Source: Nguyenibacter vanlangensis (GTDB lineage: Bacteria; Pseudomonadota; Alphaproteobacteria; Acetobacterales; Acetobacteraceae). Taken from it: a stretch of 64,000 nucleotides of DNA. The notes beneath the pieces were generated by a model that saw only the letters and a program-made list of their open reading frames with translations, searched no databases and was not told the DNA's origin. How positions within the stretch are numbered: position 1 is the stretch's first letter; every line of letters begins with the position of its first letter. The translations under genes and the position numbers were made by a program. This document shows positions 17,547-24,957 of this stretch, piece after piece. The DNA lies in NCBI RefSeq assembly GCF_038719015.1, contig NZ_CP152276.1, positions 2,926,001-2,990,000 on the forward strand, written 5' to 3'.

Positions 17547-17846
17547 ATGCTTGAATTTACACAATCCAAAATGATACGCTTGAAGAAATTTTGCGTAATT
17601 TGGCATTTGACAGTTCATTTTATCCTGTTTTCATTTGTTGAAGGGGTGTTGTGGTGGAGAATGACCAAAGCGCCTCATATCAGTGATGCATTCCAGCATT
17701 TTTCAAAAATAACAACTTGGACAGGAATGTCAGCGATAGCTTTTATTTACTTATCATCTCTTATAATTTTTGCTTTTATCCCCCCAGAAAGTTGTATAGC
17801 GCCCTACCAATCTTTATTTCTATTTATTGGAAATTACGCCGTCTAG
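17547..17846 (+). CDS. Small membrane protein, AT-rich, unrecognised (probably frameshifted)
   Basis: A 99-residue frame beginning MLEFTQSKMIRLKKFC, preceded by a good ribosome site (AAAGGGG, 9 bases upstream). It has two predicted membrane segments, roughly residues 15-37 (VIWHLTVHFILFSFVEGVLW) and 56-77 (TGMSAIAFIYLSSLIIFAFI). The frame stops at 17846, but coding-like sequence continues at once in another frame to 18022. The base composition is far below that of its neighbours, suggesting horizontal origin. No family is recognised. Confidence 0.55.
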   Translation: MLEFTQSKMIRLKKFCVIWHLTVHFILFSFVEGVLWWRMTKAPHISDAFQHFSKITTWTGMSAIAFIYLSSLIIFAFIPPESCIAPYQSLFLFIGNYAV

Positions 17847-18022
17847 GGAAAGCAATCGACAAAGTTGAAAAATTTACAGGAAAATTAATACCTGAAAATC
17901 AAAAGCTACCTAAGATGCCACTCTTAGACAACTCCAAAAAAATTATTAGAGATTTCAATGATAAAACCGTTTTGAACGCGGAAGAAATTTTGAGGAACGA
18001 CGAAAATAAAAACCGTAAGTAA
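17832..18022 (+). pseudogene. Out-of-frame continuation of the AT-rich membrane protein
   Basis: In the frame two bases offset, KLRRLGKAIDKVEKFTGKL and further Lys/Glu-rich helical sequence runs to a TAA at 18020-18022. It has no start codon or ribosome site of its own. A single-base change near 17830 would join it to the upstream frame, giving a protein of about 158 residues with two membrane segments and a cytoplasmic charged tail. Confidence 0.5.
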
Positions 18023-18337
18023 TAACATTTACTTCTGATTCTTAAATATATACACGTCACATGGATTTGATAGAAGACCAGTGATGGCCGTTTTTATGTT
18101 GGAAGGTCTGGCTCAGTTTACCTCTCTGTTCAGGCGGCCGTCAGATCGGTCTGGAGGTGCTGAGGCTGTGGAGATGTGGGCGATGTGCCAGCGTTGTCCA
18201 TCATGCCACAGTCCTGGCTTTGGCTCGGTTGATACAGGAAACCCGGTCAATCCGATCCTTCCAGCAGCACTCCGACTGATACCAATCCGGAACATTGTCT
18301 ATTTCCGCCGGACCTGAGTTCGCGCGATCGACACCAA
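18023..18337. other. Intergenic region without a recognised gene
   Basis: GC returns to higher values from about 18080. A 78-codon frame (18081-18317) lacks a ribosome site and family features. The stretch CTGATACCAATCCGGAAC near 18276 resembles an insertion-sequence end, but no partner repeat was found. It separates the AT-rich island from the dnaB operon. Confidence 0.45.
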
Positions 18338-18380
18338 ACGAATAAAAGTCTTTTTGCTTCTTTTTCTTCAGAAAAAGAAG
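18338..18380. terminator. Intergenic terminator-like repeat, copy 3 (reverse orientation)
   Basis: AACGAATAAAAGTCTTTTTG is followed by the palindrome CTTCTTTTTCT-TC-AGAAAAAGAAG (18357-18380). It is the reverse complement of the element interrupted by the IS at 1849. It lies 19 bases beyond the dnaB stop codon and probably terminates the gmk-hldE-AGE-dnaB operon. Confidence 0.75.
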
Positions 18381-18398
18381 AAAGCCTCCCTGCCCGCT

Positions 18399-19934
18399 TC
18401 AGGTATCGTGCACCAGGTCGAGGTCGCCGAAGCGGGTGAATTCGCCTTCGAAGAACAGGTGCACGGTGCCGGTGGGGCCGTGGCGTTGTTTTTCCAGGAT
18501 CAGTTCGGCGCGGTTGTGGGCGAGGTCCATCTTGCGCTGCCAGTCTTCGAGCGCGGTCTGGTATTTTTCGGTCGAGTCGTAGGCGGTTTCCTTGGGCTGG
18601 CGCTGCTGGAGGTAATACTGGTCGCGGTAGACGAACATCACCGCGTCGGCGTCCTGTTCGATCGAGCCGGATTCGCGCAGGTCGGACAGCATGGGGCGCT
18701 TGTCCTCGCGGCTTTCGACCTGGCGGGAGAGCTGGGACAGGGCGATCACCGGGACGTTCAGTTCCTTGGCGATCGCCTTGAGCCCCTGGGTGATCATGGA
18801 GATTTCCAGCACGCGGCTTTCGGGGCGGGTGCCGACCGAGGGGCGCATGAGCTGGAGATAATCGACCACCACCAGGCTGAGCCCCTTGGTGCGGGCCAGG
18901 CGGCGGCAGCGGGTGCGCATGGCCGAGAGCGAGATGGCCGGGGTGTCGTCGATATGCAGGGGCAGTTGCGCCAGTTCGCGCGTGACCTGGACGAAGCGGT
19001 CGAATTCCTTCTGCCCGATTTCGCCCCGGCGGATGCGCTCGCCCGAGACGCTGGCCTGTTCGGACAGGATACGGGTGGCGAGCTGTTCGGCCGACATTTC
19101 CAGCGAGAAGATCGCGACCGAGCCCTTGGCCTGGGTACCGGGCGGGGCCTCCTGCGCCTCACGCAGCAGGGCGCGGGCGGCGCTGAAGGCGATCTTGGTG
19201 GCGAGCGCGGTCTTGCCCATGGCCGGGCGGCCGGCGAGGATCAGCAGGTCGGAGGGGTGCAGGCCGCCGGTCTTCTTGTCCATGTCGCGCAGGCCGGTGG
19301 TGAGGCCGACCACGTCGCCGGTGCGGTGGAAGGCTTTTTCGGCCACGTCCAGCGCGCCGGCCAGGGCGCGGTCGAAGCTGGTGAAGCCGCCTTCCTGTCC
19401 CTTGTCGGTGGCGAGGCGGAACAGGGCCTCTTCCCCCGCGGCGATCTGGTCGACGCCGTCGAGGTCCGGGCGGGCGCCGAAGGCGTTGTTGACCACGGTT
19501 TCGCCGATATCGATCAACTGGCGGCGGACCCAGGCATCGTGGATCGCCCGGCCGTAATCGCCGGCATTGATGATGCCGACCATGGCGGTGAGCAGCCGGG
19601 CCAGGTAGGCGGTGCCGCCCACCGAATCCAGCACGCCGGAATGTTCGAATTCGGCGCGCAGGGTGACCGGGTCGGCCAGTTGCCCGGCTTCGATCCGCCG
19701 GGCGATGGAATCATAGATGCGGCCGTTGACCGGGTCGGCGAAATGCTCGCCTACCAGGAAGTCCGACACGCGGTCATAGGCGCGGTTGTTGGTCAGCAGC
19801 GCGCCCAGCAGCGCCTGTTCGGCCTGCATGTTGGCGGGGGGCGCGCGCCGGGTCAGGCCCAGCAGCGGGCCATCGTCCGCGGGGCGGGGGTCAGGATTGC
19901 GGGCGTCTTCGGGAGGGGGGGTGATCGTGTTCAC
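18399..19934 (-). CDS. dnaB: Replicative DNA helicase DnaB
   Basis: A 511-residue protein with a GTG start at 19934. The N-terminal DnaB domain (NMQAEQALLGALLTNNRAYD) and the RecA-like C-terminal domain are both present: Walker A LAGRPAMGKTALA, IFSLEMSAEQLATRIL, Walker B LVVVDYLQLMRP, LSQLSRQVESREDKRPMLSD and DLRESGSIEQDADAVMFVYR. It unwinds the replication fork. The start overlaps the stop of the AGE epimerase gene (GTGA), an unusual arrangement for dnaB. Confidence 0.97.
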   Translation of the reverse strand: MNTITPPPEDARNPDPRPADDGPLLGLTRRAPPANMQAEQALLGALLTNNRAYDRVSDFLVGEHFADPVNGRIYDSIARRIEAGQLADPVTLRAEFEHSGVLDSVGGTAYLARLLTAMVGIINAGDYGRAIHDAWVRRQLIDIGETVVNNAFGARPDLDGVDQIAAGEEALFRLATDKGQEGGFTSFDRALAGALDVAEKAFHRTGDVVGLTTGLRDMDKKTGGLHPSDLLILAGRPAMGKTALATKIAFSAARALLREAQEAPPGTQAKGSVAIFSLEMSAEQLATRILSEQASVSGERIRRGEIGQKEFDRFVQVTRELAQLPLHIDDTPAISLSAMRTRCRRLARTKGLSLVVVDYLQLMRPSVGTRPESRVLEISMITQGLKAIAKELNVPVIALSQLSRQVESREDKRPMLSDLRESGSIEQDADAVMFVYRDQYYLQQRQPKETAYDSTEKYQTALEDWQRKMDLAHNRAELILEKQRHGPTGTVHLFFEGEFTRFGDLDLVHDT

Positions 19935-21154
19935 GCGATCCTCATGGCCGATTCGCCGGCCGACCCGCCGGCCAGGCGGTCCAGCTCGGCATAGCCGGCG
20001 ACGATGTGATAGAAGGAGCTGGCCGGGATCTTGTCGCCGGCCGGGCGGCAGGCCGGATCGAGCTGGTCGTTCCAGGTGCCGGGGGGGCAGTCGATGAAAT
20101 AGCGGCCGAGCAGATTGTCGACGATCCGCGCGATCTGGACCGTATTGTCGGCATTGTCGGCGTGGGGGGGGGCCTGCGGGAGGCCGTGCATGGCGATTTC
20201 GGCGCGCAGCCCCTCGGTCTGGGCCCAGAGGCGCGCACCGCCCCGCACGATGTCGCCCTGGCGGGTCAGGACGTCGCGCACCAGCGCGGTGCGCGGATCG
20301 ACGCCGTGGCGGCGGCCGAAGGCGAACAGGGACTGGGCGTGCGCACCCGTGGGCCGGCCGGTCAGGCGGGCATATTCGTGCAGCAGCCAGACCCATTCAT
20401 ATTGGTGGCCGGGTTCGACCAGCGCGCCCTGGGGGCCCACGACGGGCTGCCAGGAATCGGTGAAGAATTCGCCCAGCGTGCCGGTGGCCGGGTCGAACAG
20501 GCGGGTGCGGAACAGATCGACCAGATCATGCGCGAGGGCGGCGTCTGCTTCGTCGCCCGTGGTGTCGAACAGGGCCAGCGCGGCTTCGAGCAGGTGCATG
20601 TGCGGGTTCTGCTGCCGGGGGCCGGAAGCGGGCGGCCAGGTGTTGGCGAAGCCGCCATTGGCGTGGGCCATGGTGGCGCGCAGCCAGGCGACGGTGCGGC
20701 GCGCCAGGCGCACCGGCTCGCCGGACGGGTCGAGCCGGGCGTACCAGGACAGGGCGAAGATGATGAAGGCCAGGTCGTAGAGATCGGCCGTGGGGTCCAG
20801 CACCGCGCCGTCGGGCGTGAGCCGGCAGGCCCAGCCGCCGTCGGCGCGCAGCCCGCGCAGCATGAAGCGGTAGATGCCCTCGGCCCGCGCCGCGCCGCCC
20901 GGCCAGCCATAGAGGGCGGCGCGGGTGAAGGCGTAGAGCTGTCGCGCCTGGACGCGCATGCGCTTGAAGCCCGGGCGGGCCGGGGTGCCGTCGGGGGCGA
21001 GATGTTCCTGCGCGCCCCGCAGGGCGGGGGCGGCGGCGGTGCCGTCGCAGCCCACGTCGCCCCAGACGGGCAGCGCGCTGTCGAACAGCCAGGCGCGGAA
21101 GGCGGCGTGGGCGCGGCGGATTGCGTCGGGCATTGCGTCGGGCGCGGCCGTCAT
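19931..21154 (-). CDS. AGE family epimerase/isomerase
   Basis: A 407-residue (alpha/alpha)6-barrel protein of the N-acylglucosamine 2-epimerase family. Family features include RMRVQARQLYAFTRAALYGW (the RxxYxF segment), ADLYDLAFIIFALSWYAR, NPHMHLLEAALALFDTTGD, VEPGHQYEWVWLLHEYARL and a catalytic-type His near the end (SSFYHIVAGYAELDRL). Members interconvert mannose/glucose or phosphosugar epimers. Overlap with hldE (ATGA) and dnaB (GTGA) shows tight coupling. Its placement beside hldE hints at a role in lipopolysaccharide-core sugar supply, but that is inference. Confidence 0.88.
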   Translation of the reverse strand: MTAAPDAMPDAIRRAHAAFRAWLFDSALPVWGDVGCDGTAAAPALRGAQEHLAPDGTPARPGFKRMRVQARQLYAFTRAALYGWPGGAARAEGIYRFMLRGLRADGGWACRLTPDGAVLDPTADLYDLAFIIFALSWYARLDPSGEPVRLARRTVAWLRATMAHANGGFANTWPPASGPRQQNPHMHLLEAALALFDTTGDEADAALAHDLVDLFRTRLFDPATGTLGEFFTDSWQPVVGPQGALVEPGHQYEWVWLLHEYARLTGRPTGAHAQSLFAFGRRHGVDPRTALVRDVLTRQGDIVRGGARLWAQTEGLRAEIAMHGLPQAPPHADNADNTVQIARIVDNLLGRYFIDCPPGTWNDQLDPACRPAGDKIPASSFYHIVAGYAELDRLAGGSAGESAMRIA

Positions 21155-22641
21155 GCGTCCTGATCCCCGTTCGCGGCCCCGTTCGTAGCCTCGTTCGCGG
21201 CGCGGATGCGGCCGATGGTGCGGGTGGTGGACTGGCCCTGTTCCAGTGTGGCCAGCACCAGGCGGCCGCCGGCCTGGCGCACCACGTCGGCGCCGACCAC
21301 CTGGTCGGGGCGGTAATCCGCGCCCTTGACCAGCACGTCGGGCAGCAGCAGGCGGATCAGGTCCAGGGGCGTGTCCTCGTGAAACGGGACCACGGCATCG
21401 ACGTGGCGGATCGCGGCCATGACCCGGGCGCGGTCCTCGAGCCGGTTGATCGGGCGTTCGGGGCCCTTGAGCCGGGCGACGCTGGCATCGTCGTTGAGCG
21501 CGACCACCAGCCGGTCGCAGGCGGCGCGGGCGGCGGCCAGCAGGGCGACATGGCCGGGGTGAAGGATGTCGAAGCAGCCGTTGGTGAAGCCGACGCGCAG
21601 GCCCTGGGCCTTCCACCGCGCGACCTGCTCGGCGGCGCGGGCGCGCGGCAGCAGGGCGGGCATGTCGCCCGCGGCCAGGCCCTGGGCGTGGTCCTGGGCG
21701 TCGAGTTCGGCCAGGACCTCGTCCAGTGCGACGGTGGCGGTGCCGAGCTTGCCCACCACCACGCCGGCGGCGGCGTTGGCGACGTGCATCGCCTGGGCCA
21801 GGGTCATGCCCGAGCCGGCGGCGAGCGCCAGGGTGGCGATGACCGTGTCGCCCGCGCCGGAGACGTCGAACACTTCGCGCGCGCGGGCGGGGACGATGTG
21901 CGTGGGGGCATCGCGTTCGACCAGGGCCATGCCTTTTTCGGAACGGGTGGCCAGGATGGCGCCGGCGCCGGCCTGCGCCATGGCGGCGCGGGCGGCGGAT
22001 TCGATTTCCGTGTCGGTGTCGACGGGCAGACCGGTGGCCTGGGCGAGTTCGCGCGCGTTGGGGGTGATGCAGGCGGCGCCCCGGTAGCGTGCGAAATCAC
22101 GGGATTTCGGGTCGACGAACACCGCGATGCCGCGCGCGCGGGCGGCGGCGATCGCGTGGGCGACGACCGGGTCGGCACAGGTGCCCTTGGCGTAGTCGGA
22201 CAGCACCACGATGTCGGCGGCGCCGACATGGGCGTCGATCGCGGCGCGGAGCAGCGTGGCCTCGGCGGGCTGCAGCGGCAGGCGGCTTTCCTGGTCCGCG
22301 CGGACGACCTGCTGGTTGGCGGCGATGAAGCGCGTCTTGCAGATGGTGGGACGGGCGTCGGTGGCGACGAGCGCGTCGGTCAGGCCGGGGCGGCCGCCCA
22401 GCAGGGCGCGCAGCGCGTCGCCGGGCGCGTCGGCGCCGACCAGCCCGACCAGGATCGCCCGGCCGCCCAGCGAAAGGATGTTGTTGGCTACGTTGCCGAC
22501 GCCGCCCGGCATTTCGCGGGTGCGGCCCAGCCGCAGCACCGGGACCGGGGCCTCGGGCGAGATGCGCTCCATTTCGCCATAGACGAAGCGGTCGAGCATG
22601 ACGTCGCCGATGCAGAGTACCGTGATCGCGGAGAAATCCAT
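21151..22641 (-). CDS. hldE: Bifunctional heptose 7-phosphate kinase / heptose 1-phosphate adenylyltransferase
   Basis: A 496-residue two-domain protein. The N-terminal ribokinase-like domain (residues about 1-330) has VLCIGDVMLDRFVYGE, PGGVGNVANNI and the catalytic DVSGAGDTVIATLALA. The C-terminal nucleotidyltransferase domain (about 355-490) has VGFTNGCFDILHPGHVALL. It makes ADP-D-glycero-beta-D-manno-heptose for the LPS core in two separate steps. It starts 2 bases after the gmk stop and overlaps the AGE epimerase start. Confidence 0.95.
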   Translation of the reverse strand: MDFSAITVLCIGDVMLDRFVYGEMERISPEAPVPVLRLGRTREMPGGVGNVANNILSLGGRAILVGLVGADAPGDALRALLGGRPGLTDALVATDARPTICKTRFIAANQQVVRADQESRLPLQPAEATLLRAAIDAHVGAADIVVLSDYAKGTCADPVVAHAIAAARARGIAVFVDPKSRDFARYRGAACITPNARELAQATGLPVDTDTEIESAARAAMAQAGAGAILATRSEKGMALVERDAPTHIVPARAREVFDVSGAGDTVIATLALAAGSGMTLAQAMHVANAAAGVVVGKLGTATVALDEVLAELDAQDHAQGLAAGDMPALLPRARAAEQVARWKAQGLRVGFTNGCFDILHPGHVALLAAARAACDRLVVALNDDASVARLKGPERPINRLEDRARVMAAIRHVDAVVPFHEDTPLDLIRLLLPDVLVKGADYRPDQVVGADVVRQAGGRLVLATLEQGQSTTRTIGRIRAANEATNGAANGDQDA

Positions 22642-22643
22642 GG

Positions 22644-23306
22644 TTACGCGCCGAATCCGGCGATTATACCCGCCAGGCCGGTCTGGCGGCGGGTCTGGAG
22701 CCGGGCCGAGACCAGGATCGACCGGGCCTCGGCGATCGCCTGGTCGAGGTCGGCATTGATGATCACGTGGTCGAATTCCTGCCAATGGGCGATTTCGTCG
22801 CGCGCGGCCTGCATGCGCCGGGCGATTTCCTCCGGGTCGTCGGAGGCGCGGTTGCACAGGCGGCGTTCCAGCTCGGCCAGCGAGGGGGGCAGCACGAAGA
22901 GGCTGACCACGTCGGCCGGCAGGGCGGCGCGGATCTGGCGGTGGCCCTGCCAGTCGATGTCGAACACCATGTCGCGGCCTTCGGCCAGGGCGGCCTCGAC
23001 CGGGGCGCGGGGGGTGCCGTAGCCCCGGCCGAACACGGTGGCCCATTCCAGCAATTCGCCGGATTCGGCCATCTGCTGGAACCGGTCCATGGTGCGGAAA
23101 TGATAATGCACGCCGTCGGTTTCGCCCGGGCGGGGCTGGCGGGTGGTGACGGAGACGGAATGCAGCAGCCTCGGCTCGGCCGCGCGCAGGGCGTTGGCGA
23201 TGGTGGATTTGCCCGCCCCGGATGGCGCCGAGATCACCAGGCAGACCCCGCGCCGCGCCACCGTCGGGCGGGGTGTCGGGCCGTGTCGTTCGCTGCTGGG
23301 TGTCAT
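22644..23306 (-). CDS. gmk: Guanylate kinase
   Basis: A 220-residue protein with the P-loop SAPSGAGKST, VSVTTRQPRPGETDGVHYHF (GMP-binding), GYGTPRAPVEAALAEGRDMV and FDIDWQGHRQIR. It phosphorylates GMP to GDP with ATP, an essential step in GTP synthesis. ATG 23306 is chosen because AAGGAT lies 8 bases upstream; an ATG at 23348 is also in frame. It is the first gene of the coupled gmk-hldE-AGE-dnaB operon. Confidence 0.95.
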   Translation of the reverse strand: MTPSSERHGPTPRPTVARRGVCLVISAPSGAGKSTIANALRAAEPRLLHSVSVTTRQPRPGETDGVHYHFRTMDRFQQMAESGELLEWATVFGRGYGTPRAPVEAALAEGRDMVFDIDWQGHRQIRAALPADVVSLFVLPPSLAELERRLCNRASDDPEEIARRMQAARDEIAHWQEFDHVIINADLDQAIAEARSILVSARLQTRRQTGLAGIIAGFGA

Positions 23307-23423
23307 CGGCGTATCCTTGGAGCGTCGCGGAAGATCGTCGCGGGGCAACCCCGGGGCGGACCCGGGGCGGCAGGGTTTGCGGTCTTTTATCAGGCGGTCT
23401 CTGATCTGCGAACATCAAACGCG

Positions 23424-23511
23424 ATGTGATTCGGATCACCGGTGCCTCGTCGGGCATCGGCCGGGCCCTGGCGCTGCTGCCGGCGCGGCCGGGGGCGACT
23501 TGCCAGGGGCC
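23424..23511 (+). pseudogene. Remnant of a short-chain dehydrogenase N-terminus
   Basis: The translation VIRITGASSGIGRALALL contains the SDR cofactor-binding TGxxxGxG motif in a typical N-terminal context, continuing LPARPGAT. The sequence then loses all SDR features. Only about 30 codons survive, with no rest of the fold downstream, so it is a truncated relic squeezed between gmk and the NCS1 permease. Confidence 0.7.
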
Positions 23512-23574
23512 GCCCGATGACGCAACGATTGCACCCGCGCATGCGCCCCGCAGAACCGTAAGGACCCCCGAACC

Positions 23575-24957
23575 GTGCCGCTTGCCTTTCCGCGTCCGCC
23601 GGCCATGGAGGAACTGAGCGCCGCCGCGGTGTCGTGCCCGGTTCCGCCGGAGCGCAAGACCATGCGGATCGACCGCGTGTTCTGGAGCCATTTCTCGCCC
23701 AATCTGGGGCCGGGCGGCTGGGTGACGGGGGCGCTGCTGGTGTCGCTGGGGCTGGATCTGCGCACCGGGCTGCTGGCGATCCTGCTGGGCAACCTGGTCG
23801 GCGCGCTGCCGGTGGCGCTGGCCGCGTCGATCGGGCCGGCCACCGGGCTGACGCAGATGGAGGCGTCGCGCCGGGCGCTGGGGCGGCTGGGCGTGCGGCC
23901 GCCCGCCCTGCTGAACTGGATCTATTGCGTGGGCTGGGACGCGGTGAACAACGTGCCGGCGGCCACCGCGCTGATCGCATTCCTGTCGGTCGCGGCGGGG
24001 GTGAGCCCGCCCTTCTGGCTGGCGCTGGGGGGGCTGGCGGCGGTGCAGATGCTGGCCAGCATCTATGGCCACGACATGGTGCAGGCGCTGCAGAAATATC
24101 TGGGCGCGGCGCTGCTGGCGGCCTTTGCGGTGATCGGGGCCCTGTGCCTGCGCCAGGGGGTGGAACAGGGGACGCTGACGATCGCGGGGGCCCACCATCC
24201 GCCCGGGGTGGCGACGATTCTGCTGGCGGTGGCGATCCTGGCCAGTTTCAACCTGTCCTGGGCGTCCTATTCGTCGGATTACACGCGCTATCTGCCGGCG
24301 GATGCCGACCCGCGCCGGGTGGTGTGGCTGGCGCTGGCCGGGCTGCTGGGATCGGCGGTGCCGTTCCAGGTGCTGGGGCTGCTGACGGCGTCCAGCGTCG
24401 CCGAGCCGTCGCCCACCGCGGTGATCGCCAGCCTGCAGCACGCGGCGGGGCCATTGGGGCCGATGGTGCTGGCGGTGATCGCGCTGTCATCGGTCACGGG
24501 CAATTCGTTCAACGACAATACCGCCAGCTATAGCCTGATTTCGGCGGGCATCCACGTGCCGCGCGTGCTGGCGGCGGTGATCACCGCGTCGCTGGGCTAT
24601 GTCCTGGCGGTGGCGGGAGCGGGGCGGTATGCGGCGCTGTATACCGATTACCTGGTGGTGACGATGTACTGGATCGCGCCGTGGATCGGCATCGTGCTGG
24701 CCGACTGGTACCTGGGCGACAGGATGCCGCGCCCGGTGCCGCCGGGCTGGACGCGGGGGGCGACGATCTTCGTCGTCATGTCGGTGGCGACCATTCTGCT
24801 GTTTTCGACCAGCCAGCTTTATACCGGCCCCGTCGCGCGGTGGCTGGGCGGGGCGGATATCGGCTATTATGTCGGCTTCGCCGGGGCGGCGCTGTGGTAC
24901 GGGCGGGGGGCCGCGCGCCGGTCCGCCGCGCGGGTGGGCGCGCGAACCGACGCATGA
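23575..24957 (+). CDS. NCS1-family cytosine/purine permease
   Basis: A 460-residue membrane protein with about 12 hydrophobic segments. FWSHFSPNLGPGGWVTGALL and SFNLSWASYSSDYTRYLPAD carry the CodB-like signature (NLSWASYxSDYTRYLP), and SSVTGNSFNDNTASYSLIS is also typical. It probably imports cytosine, a purine or a related nucleobase with a cation. The start is GTG 23575. Its stop overlaps the ATG of the following RND pump gene (ATGA), an unexpected partnership. Confidence 0.88.
   Translation: MPLAFPRPPAMEELSAAAVSCPVPPERKTMRIDRVFWSHFSPNLGPGGWVTGALLVSLGLDLRTGLLAILLGNLVGALPVALAASIGPATGLTQMEASRRALGRLGVRPPALLNWIYCVGWDAVNNVPAATALIAFLSVAAGVSPPFWLALGGLAAVQMLASIYGHDMVQALQKYLGAALLAAFAVIGALCLRQGVEQGTLTIAGAHHPPGVATILLAVAILASFNLSWASYSSDYTRYLPADADPRRVVWLALAGLLGSAVPFQVLGLLTASSVAEPSPTAVIASLQHAAGPLGPMVLAVIALSSVTGNSFNDNTASYSLISAGIHVPRVLAAVITASLGYVLAVAGAGRYAALYTDYLVVTMYWIAPWIGIVLADWYLGDRMPRPVPPGWTRGATIFVVMSVATILLFSTSQLYTGPVARWLGGADIGYYVGFAGAALWYGRGAARRSAARVGARTDA

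Noticed and set aside
18081..18317. A 78-codon frame before the dnaB terminator
   Set aside because: No ribosome site, no family features, and Cys/Ser/Pro composition unlike a real protein.
18354..19994. A 546-codon forward frame opposite dnaB
   Set aside because: Glycine-rich antisense shadow; dnaB motifs on the reverse strand are unambiguous.
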